A stretch of 42,000 bases of DNA, taken from positions 1 through 42,000 of the forward strand of contig JAKAYF010000011.1 in assembly GCA_021816465.1 (NCBI GenBank). Reading direction: 5' to 3'. A program made the position numbers and the translations under genes. Every line of letters begins with the position of its first letter. Positions within the stretch are counted from its first letter, which is position 1. The stretch is from Nitrospirota bacterium (GTDB taxonomy: Bacteria > Nitrospirota > Leptospirillia > Leptospirillales > Leptospirillaceae). The notes under the pieces were generated by a model. The model was not told the origin of the DNA. It ran no database searches and saw only the letters and a program-made list of their open reading frames with translations. Shown here in pieces: positions 27,193 to 35,412 of this stretch.

Positions 27193-27474
27193 TTAATGCA
27201 AGTAAATCACCGAAGCAGGGTTCGCAAGAACAAGGTGATGACTTCTCGCATAAGTCATCACCCTGCTTTCAGTCATCAGCTCCGCCTTGCGGATTTCAAG
27301 GAGCTTCTCCTGCCTCATCGAAGCTCCTATCTCGGCTCTGAGACGACTCACATCATGGTCAGTGTGTACGCTGAGAATCGAGATGCTCATGCTGAAAAGG
27401 AATACCCCCAGGGCACCCAGAAAGAACCAGAGAGCCCACTTGAAGGGAACAATGGGGCGAGAGAGGTCAGTCAA
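27193..27474 (-). CDS. ftsL: FtsL-like division protein
   Basis: A 93-residue bitopic protein with a short cytoplasmic N-terminus, one membrane helix at about residues 12-34, then a heptad-rich coiled coil (LRAEIGASMRQEKLLEIRKAELM) and a short tail. This is the FtsL architecture; sequence conservation in FtsL is too low to name it by motif, so the call rests on size, topology and place between rsmH and ftsI. The TTG start overlaps the last 8 nt of rsmH, with GAGGG 9 nt upstream. Confidence 0.8.
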   Translation of the reverse strand: MTDLSRPIVPFKWALWFFLGALGVFLFSMSISILSVHTDHDVSRLRAEIGASMRQEKLLEIRKAELMTESRVMTYARSHHLVLANPASVIYLH

Positions 27475-28396
27475 CGGAAAAAGCCCTCATTCTGGCACTC
27501 CTGGCTCTAGGATTTAAAAGAACCTCTGACGGATCAGGGACAATCCCCTTTTGAAACAGGACCTGCCCCAAATCGGCCTTTTTCCAGTCCCTAAAAAGAT
27601 GTTTGACAACTCTGTCTTCCCTTGAATGGAATGAGATCACGACGATCCTTCCCCCGGAAGACAGAATCTTGCGCCCTTCGGTTATGCCAAGGGAGAGAGA
27701 CTCAATCTCCCGATTTACCGCGATGCGAAGAGCCATAAACACTCTTGTTGCAGGATGCCTGCGACTTCTTCGGAATCCCTTCCGGTAATAAACCCCGGAA
27801 ACAAAAGACGCCAGCTCTTTTCCAGTACGAGGCAAATGGCCCCGACTTCTGGCTTCGACAAGATTCCTCGCAACCACCCATGCCAATGGTTCTTCGCCAA
27901 GGTCAGAGAAAATCCGGAGCAACTCCTCCTGATCCAGTGTTTCAAGAAGATCTGTCGCGGAAAGCTCAAGAGTCGGGTCCATCCTCATATCAAGCGGACT
28001 GTCGCTTAAGAAAGACATCCCGAGAGCCTCATCTGCCATCTGGGAGCTTGCCCAACCGGAATCAATCAGGATCCCTCTTGGCTGGATACCAAGCCTTGTT
28101 GCAACTGAGGCGATATTTCTGTGGTTTTCCGGAACAATCAGGAATCTGCCAGGAAAATCTTTCCGGAAGGTTCCTGACCCTCTCTCGACAGCGGCCGGAT
28201 CGACATCAAACGCGAGAACATTCCCTCCTCTTGAAAGGATCTCCCCCGAATGGCCCCCATGGCCAAAAGTACCATCGACATACCAATCGCCAGATGAAAC
28301 CTGCAGTGCATCAACCGCCGGGCCCAACAAAACCGGTATATGGGAAGTGGAAAACGAAGTTTCTTCCTCCCAATCTTCAGGAAGGATCTCGTCCAT
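27467..28396 (-). CDS. rsmH: 16S rRNA (cytosine1402-N4)-methyltransferase RsmH
   Basis: Methylates N4 of C1402 in the ribosomal P site using S-adenosylmethionine. HIPVLLGPAVDAL opens the core, YVDGTFGHGGHSGEIL is the SAM motif, FDVDPAAVERG and LIDSGWASSQMADEALGMSFLSDSPLDMRMDP are typical RsmH blocks, and VISFHSREDRVVKHLFR is the late signature. Start 28396 (MDEIL) has GGAGG 8 nt upstream, giving 309 residues. It follows mraZ by 30 nt, the usual dcw beginning. Confidence 0.95.
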   Translation of the reverse strand: MDEILPEDWEEETSFSTSHIPVLLGPAVDALQVSSGDWYVDGTFGHGGHSGEILSRGGNVLAFDVDPAAVERGSGTFRKDFPGRFLIVPENHRNIASVATRLGIQPRGILIDSGWASSQMADEALGMSFLSDSPLDMRMDPTLELSATDLLETLDQEELLRIFSDLGEEPLAWVVARNLVEARSRGHLPRTGKELASFVSGVYYRKGFRRSRRHPATRVFMALRIAVNREIESLSLGITEGRKILSSGGRIVVISFHSREDRVVKHLFRDWKKADLGQVLFQKGIVPDPSEVLLNPRARSARMRAFSVD

Positions 28397-28426
28397 GTCG
28401 ATTTCCTCCACGAAGATATGTGTCTG

Positions 28427-28870
28427 TCAAAAAAGGCCGGACAGGGAGAGGGAAACACTTTGAATTCTGTCCTTCCCTGTCATTTCCATCAGACGGGCTC
28501 CATCCCATATTTCAAATTTATCAAGCACTCCCACGAACCATATATCGCGGTCAAGATGAGCAAACTCCCGTAACGGGGCAGGCAGAAGGATCCGCCCCTG
28601 GCGATCGGGAACACATTCAGTCGCAAATCCGACCACAAAGCGGAGGTATGTTTTCAGATCCGGATTCATCTGAGGAAGAGCCATGATCTTTTTCTCAAGC
28701 TCGGACCATACCGAAAGCGGGTAGACAGACAGGCATTCGTCAGGCTCTGCGGTCACAATCAGGGTAGAATCCCCTGCTGCCCCATCCAGGATTTCCCGGT
28801 AGCGGCCAGGGATTGCAACGCGACCTTTCTCATCCAATGCATGCTGATATCGACCACGAAACAGGCTCAC
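28427..28870 (-). CDS. mraZ: Transcriptional regulator MraZ
   Basis: An AbrB-fold regulator with two MraZ domains: FRGRYQHALDEKGRVAIPGRYRE at the start and FVVGFATECVPDRQGRILLPAPLREFAHLDRDIWFVG in the second half. In E. coli MraZ represses its own dcw operon by binding direct repeats before mraZ. The start is set at GTG 28870 because GGGGG lies 6 nt upstream and because earlier in-frame starts (28915, 28903) fall inside the promoter and could not be transcribed from it. The result is 147 residues beginning just before the conserved LFRGRY, as in the family. Confidence 0.92.
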   Translation of the reverse strand: MSLFRGRYQHALDEKGRVAIPGRYREILDGAAGDSTLIVTAEPDECLSVYPLSVWSELEKKIMALPQMNPDLKTYLRFVVGFATECVPDRQGRILLPAPLREFAHLDRDIWFVGVLDKFEIWDGARLMEMTGKDRIQSVSLSLSGLF

Positions 28871-28902
28871 CACATTCCCCCACTTTCCACCACCTGTCCC
28901 CA
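28868..28902 (-). promoter_or_regulatory. Four-repeat MraZ operator
   Basis: Read on the minus strand, TGGGG, TGGTG, TGGGG and TGGTG begin at 28902, 28892, 28882 and 28872, each separated by exactly 5 nt, so the period is 10 bp. E. coli MraZ binds TGGG-type repeats with 5-nt spacers in the same place. The first repeat touches the -10 element and the last contains the GTG start codon. Binding here is inferred from that match. Confidence 0.8.
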
Positions 28903-28929
28903 TTATAGGTCTCAAAAAAAAGATGTCAA
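28902..28929 (-). promoter_or_regulatory. Consensus sigma70 promoter of the dcw cluster
   Basis: On the minus strand, TTGACA (28929-28924), 16 nt, then TATAAT (28907-28902): both hexamers match the consensus perfectly. The DNA just upstream is AT-rich. Expected transcript start is about 28895, leaving a leader of roughly 25 nt, nearly all of it occupied by the MraZ repeats. Confidence 0.88.
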
Positions 28930-29367
28930 CAATCTTCTCACCACAAACAAAAAATCCATAAAAAATACTTTCAAAACTGAATTTTGAGTCTTTCAGACGA
29001 TCTTCCCGGGAACGCCAAAAGCGTTTGGATCAAGTGTGACAGGGAGTACACAGAATATTGATCTTTCTGTCATATGATTCTTCCAGAATTGCGTTGGGAA
29101 TAATCCCACAACAATTGCGAGAAAAAGGGTCCGACATCCTCCCGCCTGACTATCCTCAAAACTCCTCCTCTGACACCAGATCACCTCACGAACCCATCCC
29201 AAACGGACAAGGACCCGCCACTCGCAGGCATTTTGAGCAGATTTCCACAAAGACCTGTCCTCAGACTTTCCCCGCTCCTTGATGATCTCTCCATTCTTCT
29301 GATAGATTGGATGAAGAAAAAGGATTGTTTTTTTGTCCGTTTAAAAACGTTCGGGGGGAGTTCAAAG
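28930..29367. other. Intergenic region between mraZ and the FmdB-type gene
   Basis: About 440 nt between divergent genes. The left part, to about 28990, is AT-rich and backs the dcw promoter. Near 29087-29119 a TGGGA-ATAA-TCCCA hairpin is flanked by two AATTGCG direct repeats. Near 29279-29308 there is a candidate + strand promoter. I looked for RNase P, 6S and tmRNA hallmarks and saw none. Open frames here lack coding features. Confidence 0.45.
29279..29308 (+). promoter_or_regulatory. Candidate promoter for the FmdB-type gene
   Basis: TTGATG (29279-29284), 18 nt, TAGATT (29303-29308). Both hexamers are partial matches. The expected transcript would begin about 55 nt before the ATG at 29368. 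Confidence 0.4.
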
Positions 29368-29613
29368 ATGCCTATTTACGAATACCGATGTGAAGAATGC
29401 CACCACACATTTTCTCTGCTCCAGTCCATCAGGGTCCAGGAAGGAGAAACAGCCTGCACCCACTGCCAGAGCCACCACCTTAAAAAGATACCCTCGAGCT
29501 TCAGCAGTTCTGTCGCAGGATCTCAAATGGGCGCCATGGACTCAGGCAGCATGAGTTCGCCTCCACCATCGGGGGGAGGTTCTTGCTGCGGCGGTGGTTC
29601 CTGCTGCGGGTGA
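29368..29613 (+). CDS. FmdB-family zinc-ribbon protein
   Basis: An 81-residue protein of the FmdB putative regulatory family. MPIYEYRCEECHHTFSLLQ starts it, and two CxxC pairs (C8/C11 and C30/C33) form a zinc ribbon. The middle is serine-, glycine- and methionine-rich, and the protein ends in a glycine/cysteine tail, GGGSCCGGGSCCG, adding four cysteines. Family members near formamidase or amide-uptake genes gave the name; the molecular role is not established and nothing here points to amides. GGGGGGAG precedes the ATG at 29368; the open frame upstream lacks features. It is followed 8 nt later by the lipoprotein gene. Confidence 0.85.
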   Translation: MPIYEYRCEECHHTFSLLQSIRVQEGETACTHCQSHHLKKIPSSFSSSVAGSQMGAMDSGSMSSPPPSGGGSCCGGGSCCG

Positions 29614-29621
29614 GAAAGGGA

Positions 29622-30167
29622 ATGGGAACAATCCTCTCGACCTCTTCCATCAGGAAAACATTCTTTTCCATGGCAGGGGCTTTACTTCTGTTGTCAGGCT
29701 GCCATCTCAGCACCGAATCACCAGTTCAGATAGAGCCCCAGAACGTTCAGATCATTTCTAAAAATGGCATCACCTTTATTCTGGTGCCACTTGGGGTCCT
29801 CGATAAAGGATCCAGAACGCTCAGGGTTCATCTTCGACACAGCATTCTGGATCTCACCACCGACGATAAGAGAAATTATCGCTTGAGAGGATCGGATACT
29901 TCAGATTTTGTCTTGCATCATTCAGACAAAAAATATGCTGATATTTATCCTCCCAACTGGAAAGAGTCATGGGTCGACAGGGTCATGGCCCATAAGGATG
30001 CGATTGTACCTGCCGAGAGCCAAAAGTTTCTTCCGATGCTCTATCTCTATAGAGGAACACTCACCGGACTTGCCCATATGACACTTCACCTCGTCTACTC
30101 TTACCCACAAACAGCCTCCAATGACGAAATCATTCTCGATTTGCCGAAAACACCGTCCCCCAAATAA
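29622..30167 (+). CDS. Predicted lipoprotein of unknown function
   Basis: A 181-residue protein with a type II signal peptide: basic N-terminus, hydrophobic GALLLL, lipobox LLSGC with the lipidated cysteine near residue 27. The mature part is rich in beta-forming segments and has no motif I recognise. Histidine occurs often but not in a clear metal pattern. Start 29622 follows AAAGGGA closely; an upstream start at 29583 would overlap the FmdB-type gene, and an ATG 48 nt downstream also gives a usable signal peptide. It is probably co-transcribed with the FmdB-type gene. Place in the envelope is predicted; function is unknown. Confidence 0.72.
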   Translation: MGTILSTSSIRKTFFSMAGALLLLSGCHLSTESPVQIEPQNVQIISKNGITFILVPLGVLDKGSRTLRVHLRHSILDLTTDDKRNYRLRGSDTSDFVLHHSDKKYADIYPPNWKESWVDRVMAHKDAIVPAESQKFLPMLYLYRGTLTGLAHMTLHLVYSYPQTASNDEIILDLPKTPSPK

Positions 30168-30213
30168 GAGAAGATCTCCTCATTTTCCTTCCTTAGATCC
30201 GTCAAAAACAAAA

Positions 30214-30243
30214 AAAGGGGATGAGCCATGGCCCATCCCCTTT
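30214..30243 (-). terminator. Intrinsic terminator of the peroxiredoxin gene
   Basis: AAAGGGGATG (30214-30223) pairs with CATCCCCTTT (30234-30243), a 10-bp stem. The loop holds a further self-complementary GCCATGGC. On the minus strand a T-run (TTTTTTTGTTTTTG) follows the stem, so it fits the minus-strand transcript 20 nt after the peroxiredoxin stop. It can also stop the + strand lipoprotein transcript, with a weaker tail. Confidence 0.85.
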
Positions 30244-30262
30244 CTGTCCGGCAGACGAAAAC

Positions 30263-30721
30263 TTACAGAGCTGCCAATGCTTTCAGAATATCCTGATCAT
30301 CACGAGCGGTCAGAATCTCCTGAACCTTAACGTAACGCACAACACCAGACTTGTCGACAATCACGGTTGCACGCTTGTTGATATTGGCCTCTTCAATCAA
30401 AAGCCCATAACTTCTGGAAACTTCTCTTTTGATATCAGACAGGAGGTTATGCTTGAGCTTGAGGGCATCCTTCCATGCCTTGTGACACCAGGTGCTGTCG
30501 GTGCTGATACCAAAAATCTCTGCATTCGCATCAGAGAAACGGGGAAGGTCATTTGAGAAACAGGCATTCTCATTAGTGCAGACCGGGCTCCAGTCCAATG
30601 GGTAGAAAGCCAGAACAACATTCTTCTTGCCCTTGAACGAAGAGAGTGTAACCTTGTTTTTATCCTGATCCTCAAGAGTAAAATCAGGTGCAATATCTCC
30701 TACTTTTATTTCAGCTGCCAT
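30263..30721 (-). CDS. Peroxiredoxin (AhpC/TSA family)
   Basis: A 152-residue thiol peroxidase that reduces peroxides. The peroxidatic cysteine lies in [12 protein letters not shown] at about residue 48, the standard PxxxSxxC form. [10 protein letters not shown] precedes it and [14 protein letters not shown] follows; the second cysteine (WC) may or may not resolve. Size and the WSPVCTNE form point to the AhpE/1-Cys-like group rather than the longer AhpC or the Bcp type. Start 30721 has GGAGGAG 7 nt upstream. It lies after sucD, separated by about 108 nt that include a hairpin. Peroxide defence suits aerobic growth with ferrous iron and oxygen-sensitive rTCA enzymes (inference). Confidence 0.9.
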   Translation of the reverse strand: MAAEIKVGDIAPDFTLEDQDKNKVTLSSFKGKKNVVLAFYPLDWSPVCTNENACFSNDLPRFSDANAEIFGISTDSTWCHKAWKDALKLKHNLLSDIKREVSRSYGLLIEEANINKRATVIVDKSGVVRYVKVQEILTARDDQDILKALAAL

Positions 30722-30767
30722 GCGCAAACTCCTCCAGATTTTAAAGTGATATTCATCTTAACATCCG

Positions 30768-30793
30768 GGCCGGGAGAACAGCTCCTGGCCCTC
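30768..30793 (-). terminator. Candidate hairpin after sucD
   Basis: On the minus strand GGGCCAGGAG and CTCCCGGCCC pair with one mismatch (9 of 10) around a short loop, about 40 nt after the sucD stop. No U-run follows, so it may be a processing or stability element instead of a terminator. Confidence 0.4.
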
Positions 30794-30829
30794 TATGCCA
30801 CCCTCCCAGAATCAGAGGGCCGACCCCTC

Positions 30830-31720
30830 TCAGGACCGTTTCAGGACATCAAGAACTGTCTGACCAATCATCGAAGGGTTTTCAACAACGGTTACACCCA
30901 TTCCCTCAAGTGTCTTCATTTTGTCTTTCGCCGTTCCCTGGCCACCTGAAACAATGGCACCGGCATGTCCCATCCGTCTTCCGGGAGGAGCTGTCTGTCC
31001 GGCTATAAATCCGATGACAGGCTTTTTCATGTGACACTTTGCAAAAGCGGCAGCTTTTTCCTCATCTTCCCCGCCAATCTCTCCGATCATAACAACAGCT
31101 TCCGTCTCAGGATCGTTTTCAAAAAGCGCCAAGACATCAATAAAATTCAACCCCCTGACAGGATCACCACCGATTCCAACACAAGTGGATTCTCCCAGGC
31201 CAAGCTGAGTCAACTGCCAAACCGCCTCATAGGTGAGGGTACCGCTTCTTGAAACAACGCCAACCTTCCCCCGTTTGTGAATATAGCCGGGCATAATTCC
31301 GATCTTGGCACCATCCGGGGTGATAATTCCCGGACAGTTGGGACCAATCAGGCGGATAACAGAACCTTCATCATTTTTGGCATCAAGGAGACGGCGGACC
31401 CGAACCATATCAAGAACCGGAATCCCTTCCGTAATGCAAACGATCAGGGGAATCTCCGCAGCGATCGACTCCAGAACAGCATCAGCAGCAAATGCTGGTG
31501 GAACAAAGATCAGGGAGACATCGGGATCCTCCGCTTCTACCGCATCATGTACTGAATTCCAGACAGGGAAGCCCTCATGGGTCGTCCCGCCTTTTCCAGG
31601 GGTCACCCCTCCAACGACATGTGTTCCATAATCTCTGCAGGCCCCTGCATGATATGATCCTTCCTTGCCGGTAATACCCTGTACAATAACCTTTGTGGAG
31701 CGGTCGACAAGAATACTCAT
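30830..31720 (-). CDS. sucD: Succinate--CoA ligase, alpha subunit
   Basis: The CoA-binding, phosphohistidine-carrying subunit of succinyl-CoA synthetase, which in the reductive cycle forms succinyl-CoA from succinate using [38 protein letters not shown] is the CoA-binding fold, [12 protein letters not shown] and [14 protein letters not shown] follow, and [17 protein letters not shown] carries the active-site histidine. It is 296 residues, standard. The ATG overlaps the sucC stop (ATGA). Confidence 0.97.
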   Translation of the reverse strand: MSILVDRSTKVIVQGITGKEGSYHAGACRDYGTHVVGGVTPGKGGTTHEGFPVWNSVHDAVEAEDPDVSLIFVPPAFAADAVLESIAAEIPLIVCITEGIPVLDMVRVRRLLDAKNDEGSVIRLIGPNCPGIITPDGAKIGIMPGYIHKRGKVGVVSRSGTLTYEAVWQLTQLGLGESTCVGIGGDPVRGLNFIDVLALFENDPETEAVVMIGEIGGEDEEKAAAFAKCHMKKPVIGFIAGQTAPPGRRMGHAGAIVSGGQGTAKDKMKTLEGMGVTVVENPSMIGQTVLDVLKRS

Positions 31721-32907
31721 TTCCCCCCCTTCTTCACCGCGAGAACAACTTTTTCGGCTCCTTCAAACAATTCCTCTGCAACTTCAATATCCAGACCTGA
31801 AGTCCTCAACATCTCCCGGCCTTCGGCCGCATTGGTTCCTTGAAGTCGGACAACCAGGGGAACGCTGATCTTGACGTCCTGGGCTGCGGCAATGATTCCA
31901 CCGGCAATTCGCTCACATCTGACAATCCCGCCAAAGATATTGACAAAAATGCCCTTTACATGCGGATCACTTAAAATCAGCCGAAAAGCCTGCTCAACCG
32001 TATCCTTGCTCGCTCCGCCACCAACATCCAGAAAGTTTGCGGGGGATCCTCCGGCCAGGGCAATCACGTCCATTGTTGCCATGGCAAGCCCCGCGCCATT
32101 CACCATGCAGGCAATATTCCCGTCAAGCTTCACATAATTGAGATTATATTTCGAAGCTTCGATCTCAAGAGGGTTTTCTTCAGCAAGATCTCTCAACACC
32201 TTTGTTATCGGCTGACGATAGATCGCGTTGTCATCAAATCCGACCTTGGCATCAAGCGCGATCAGAGTCTTCTCTGCAGTCAGAACAAGAGGATTGATTT
32301 CGACCATGCTGGCATCTTTCTCATGGAAGAATCGAACAAGGTCACCCACCATCTTTACAAAAGCCGATTGCGTTTCGGCAGGAAGGCCCAGAAAGTAAAA
32401 CAGACGCCGGCCAATATGAGCAGAATAACCCTCGCATGGATCGACGGAAAGATGAAAAATGCGTTCGGGATGCTTCTGGGCAACCTCCTCGATTTCCATT
32501 CCACCTTCGGTGCTTGCGATCAGAGTCACTCTCCTGGAGTTCCGGTCGACGACCATCCCAAGATAAAACTCTTTCTCGATCCGGGAACCTTCCTCAATCC
32601 AGACCTTTCCAACCTGGCGACCTTCCGGGCCAGTCTGGTGTGTGACCAGAATCTTGCCGAGAAGACTGCCTACAATTTCAGGGATTTTATGCACTTCCTT
32701 GGTAATTTTTACGCCACCGGCCTTACCTCGTCCTCCGGCATGGATTTGTGCCTTGACCGCAAAAACCTGACCATTTGATCCCTGAAAGAGAGGGTTGGTT
32801 TTCACCGCATTCTCGGCTTCGGCAATAGACTCGACCATTACACCTTTGGGAACGGGAATCTGGTACTGGCCAAAAAGTTCCTTGGCTTGGTATTCATGGA
32901 TATTCAA
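31717..32907 (-). CDS. sucC: Succinate--CoA ligase, beta subunit
   Basis: The ATP-grasp, nucleotide-binding subunit of succinyl-CoA synthetase; 396 residues, standard. [20 protein letters not shown] begins it, [17 protein letters not shown] is the first ATP-grasp block, GDVVRFF-like and [27 protein letters not shown] form the metal region, and [20 protein letters not shown] is the C-terminal domain. The start is TTG at 32907 with AAGGAG 6 nt upstream. It follows frdA by 43 nt and forms a pair with sucD. Confidence 0.96.
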   Translation of the reverse strand: MNIHEYQAKELFGQYQIPVPKGVMVESIAEAENAVKTNPLFQGSNGQVFAVKAQIHAGGRGKAGGVKITKEVHKIPEIVGSLLGKILVTHQTGPEGRQVGKVWIEEGSRIEKEFYLGMVVDRNSRRVTLIASTEGGMEIEEVAQKHPERIFHLSVDPCEGYSAHIGRRLFYFLGLPAETQSAFVKMVGDLVRFFHEKDASMVEINPLVLTAEKTLIALDAKVGFDDNAIYRQPITKVLRDLAEENPLEIEASKYNLNYVKLDGNIACMVNGAGLAMATMDVIALAGGSPANFLDVGGGASKDTVEQAFRLILSDPHVKGIFVNIFGGIVRCERIAGGIIAAAQDVKISVPLVVRLQGTNAAEGREMLRTSGLDIEVAEELFEGAEKVVLAVKKGGK

Positions 32908-32950
32908 ACGACGCTCCTTCCGGATGCATTGTCAATGATAATAAGAAACA

Positions 32951-34573
32951 TCAAGCACTATCGCCTGATGTATTCCGGCGATAGTCCGGAAACAGCAAAG
33001 GCCCCTCAGGGCGCACAACTCCATGGAATTCAGAGTCAAGAGCCTGCTCAAATCGTTCAACATGGCCAAATCCAACCTCCTGCCACGAAAATGGCTTCCG
33101 GCTCATCCCAGCTTTCGCGGCCGACAGTCCGACTCGGTGGCCAAAAACCAGAACCTCAAGGAGGGAGTTTCCCATCAGACGATTTTTCCCGTGCAAACCA
33201 CCAGTCGTTTCACCGGCCACATAGAGATGGTCGATCGGAGTGCGGCCTTCCTTGTCAGCGGAGATACCTCCATTTTGATAATGAAGTGTCGGATAAACGA
33301 GGATTGGATGTGTGGAACAATCAACATCATGTTTTGACATCAATTTCAGAATGTTGGGGAAACGTCGGGCTACAGTTCCCTCTCCCATTTCCCTGTCAAT
33401 TGCCGACAGGTCAAGATAAACCCCAAAATGGCCAGCTCCGGTCCTGACACCTCTTCCTTCAGAACATTCCCGGATGATTGCCGAGGCCACCACATCTCTT
33501 GTTTCCAGTTCGTTGACGAATCTTTTTCCATCTTTATTGTAAAGTCTGGCCCCCGCTCCACGAACGGCTTCGGTGATGAGCATCCCGGCCATTTCAGATG
33601 GGTAGATAACCCCGGTCGGATGGTACTGGAAACTTTCCATATGCAAGAGAGGCGCCCCCATCCTGTAGGCCATTCCAAGACCATCTCCCGTAGCCCCGAA
33701 ATGATTTGAGGTCGCAAACCCACCAATATGAAGACGACCGGTCCCACCGGTTGCAAGCATGACTGCCCGGGCTTTTACCCATTTAAACTTTCCACTGTCG
33801 ACATCAAGAAGCACAGCCCCGGCACAGGAGCTATCCGGCCCCTCAAGCAACTCAACTGCGGGGCTGAACGCCCAGATAGGGATCCCCGAATTCAGAAGAT
33901 CTTCCTTCAGGACCCTGACCAGCTCAAGACCCGTATAGTCTTTTGCCGAGATCAAGCGGGGACGGGTTGTACCGCCTCCTTTCCTTAAGGCAAGATTTCC
34001 GTGCGCATCCCGATCGAAAAGGACGCCCTTTTTGACCAGCCAGGAAATCACTTCGGGCCCCTCCCTGACCAGAACAGAAAGGAGCTCAGTGTCCCCAGTA
34101 AAATGTCCGCCTCTATAGGCATCTTTCAAATGCTGTGCCGGACTGTCATCATCTCCCAGTGCAACCTGAATACCGCCTTCAGCCATCACTGTATTGGAAT
34201 CACCGATACGAAGCTTCGTCGCAACCAGAACAGAAGCTCCTGTTTCTTTTGCAAAAAGAGCAGCAGTAATTCCTGCCCCACCGCCTCCAATAATCAAAAG
34301 GTCAACATCAGCATCCGGCGCAGATGGCCGCTCAACCTTCTCGGGGTGAAGGAGACGACTTCTGGTCTCAAGAATATTGGCAATTTCCTCCGGAACGACA
34401 TTCCCCCTGTTGGCTCCGACCCTGAGGGTTGTTTTCCCCTCAGGGCGATAATCAGGATAGTAACGGTTCAGAAGCGCCATACGTTGTTCGGAAGTGAGTG
34501 CCGGAGGTTCATCCGTAATAAAGTTTGGCAAATTGGCATACAAAGGGAGGGATTCTTTCTGATCCGGACTCAT
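32951..34573 (-). CDS. frdA: Fumarate reductase/succinate dehydrogenase-type flavoprotein
   Basis: A 540-residue FAD subunit that, in a reductive TCA context, reduces fumarate to succinate. DLLIIGGGGAGITAALFA (about 91-108) binds FAD. SFQYHPTGVIYP, VRGAGARLYNKDGKRFVNE with the catalytic arginine, and PTLHYQNGGISADKEGRT are the fumarate-site and flavin motifs, and NRLMGNSLLEVLVFGHRVG closes the FAD domain. About 90 residues precede the FAD fold, and the C-terminal helical domain common in FrdA/SdhA is almost absent, so the layout is unusual. L-aspartate oxidase shares these motifs, but the adjoining iron-sulfur subunit argues for fumarate reductase. The ATG overlaps the frdB stop (ATGA). Confidence 0.87.
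   Translation of the reverse strand: MSPDQKESLPLYANLPNFITDEPPALTSEQRMALLNRYYPDYRPEGKTTLRVGANRGNVVPEEIANILETRSRLLHPEKVERPSAPDADVDLLIIGGGGAGITAALFAKETGASVLVATKLRIGDSNTVMAEGGIQVALGDDDSPAQHLKDAYRGGHFTGDTELLSVLVREGPEVISWLVKKGVLFDRDAHGNLALRKGGGTTRPRLISAKDYTGLELVRVLKEDLLNSGIPIWAFSPAVELLEGPDSSCAGAVLLDVDSGKFKWVKARAVMLATGGTGRLHIGGFATSNHFGATGDGLGMAYRMGAPLLHMESFQYHPTGVIYPSEMAGMLITEAVRGAGARLYNKDGKRFVNELETRDVVASAIIRECSEGRGVRTGAGHFGVYLDLSAIDREMGEGTVARRFPNILKLMSKHDVDCSTHPILVYPTLHYQNGGISADKEGRTPIDHLYVAGETTGGLHGKNRLMGNSLLEVLVFGHRVGLSAAKAGMSRKPFSWQEVGFGHVERFEQALDSEFHGVVRPEGPLLFPDYRRNTSGDSA
32957..32985 (-). other. Stem-loop over the frdA stop region
   Basis: ACTATCGCC (32957-32965) and GGCGATAGT (32977-32985) form a perfect 9-bp stem with an 11-nt loop. 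It covers the last codons of frdA, ending 4 nt before the stop, and lies about 50 nt before the sucC start. There is no U-run. It could slow decay or tune readthrough between the frd and suc parts. Confidence 0.5.
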
Positions 34574-35256
34574 TTCACCTCACATTCGGACTTAAGCATT
34601 TCCGGTGACAAAGACAAAAGCCTTGACAGCTCTGCATCAAAATCACCTGACTGGATCTTCTCCATTCGGTGAAGCAGATTATCCGGGAATTTCAATTCCT
34701 GACTTCCATAGGCCCTTCTGGCATAAAGGGCAATTTCATGCGGAGCCATTTCAGCAATGCAGCGGGAGACACATAATCCACACATGACACAGCTCATCGT
34801 GCCTTCCGTCACTCCTTTGAAATCGCCAAAAACAGATCTCCAAACGGCATCTCTCACATCAATTCCCTGCGGGCAAACTTCTGTACAGGCATTGCAGTTT
34901 CTGCATGTTGCCGACTCGGGGTAAAGCTTAAAAAGTTCTTCCTTCGTATCGGCAATGGTTTCAATCTTGTAGTCTGCCCTCTGCGAAGGAAATGAGGGAA
35001 TAAGGCTGAAGGCCATATTTTCCTTCACAAGGGTCTGACAGGCCAACGCGTTGTGAAGATGAAAGTCCCCGGGCATTCTGTAAACCGCTGCACATGCTCC
35101 GCAAACACCCCCCAGACATCCAATACCATGAATCACTTCATGACCTGTGTACCACATGGCCTGAATCATGGTCAGCCCTTCCGGGACACTCCAGTCCTTG
35201 CCATTAATACCCACTTTTATCATTTTTGCATTATCGGGTTTCTCATACTGGAACAT
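34570..35256 (-). CDS. frdB: Fumarate reductase-type iron-sulfur subunit
   Basis: A 228-residue electron-transfer subunit. The N-terminal ferredoxin-like part has cysteines in GCLGGVCGACAAVY and a later LACQT, fitting a [2Fe-2S] site (C-x4-C-x2-C...C). The C-terminal part has two CxxCxxC groups, CRNCNACTEVCP and CVMCGLCVSRC, fitting two [4Fe-4S] clusters. The cluster set differs from the classical SdhB (one 2Fe, one 4Fe, one 3Fe) in having full cysteine sets at both C-terminal sites. GGGGAGG precedes the ATG. It is coupled to frdA by a 4-nt overlap. No FrdC/FrdD anchor gene is nearby, suggesting a soluble enzyme or another partner. Confidence 0.82.
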   Translation of the reverse strand: MFQYEKPDNAKMIKVGINGKDWSVPEGLTMIQAMWYTGHEVIHGIGCLGGVCGACAAVYRMPGDFHLHNALACQTLVKENMAFSLIPSFPSQRADYKIETIADTKEELFKLYPESATCRNCNACTEVCPQGIDVRDAVWRSVFGDFKGVTEGTMSCVMCGLCVSRCIAEMAPHEIALYARRAYGSQELKFPDNLLHRMEKIQSGDFDAELSRLLSLSPEMLKSECEVK

Positions 35257-35412
35257 GGGGACCTCCCCTATTTGATGTTACTTGCTCAAGGCATACCACC
35301 CGGACCGATTAAAAAAACAGCCTGACGATTCTCCACTTTTATATGTAGGGCGGATTTTAGCAGATCATCCCTATAATCATCAACGTCCAGCCAATTTATT
35401 CCATACGGAAGA

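Noticed and set aside
27745-28686. A 313-codon + strand open frame opposite rsmH and mraZ.
   Set aside because: Antisense to two conserved genes and their junction; composition is proline/glutamine/serine-rich as expected from a reverse frame; no ribosome site.
28993-29250. An 85-codon minus-strand frame upstream of the dcw promoter.
   Set aside because: No motif, no ribosome site and unusual composition. The region reads as intergenic.
32930-32935. A perfect TTGACA on the minus strand between frdA and sucC.
   Set aside because: The position 16-18 nt downstream falls on the ribosome site and start codon of sucC and has no -10-like sequence, so it is not a usable promoter.
35286-35412. A coding-looking minus-strand stretch between the PsiE-like gene and frdB, ending in GPGGMP.
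   Set aside because: The frame is open only because it continues from another frame of the PsiE-like gene. No ATG, GTG or TTG with a ribosome site begins it within the gap. Could be a decayed gene tail, but there is not enough to call it.
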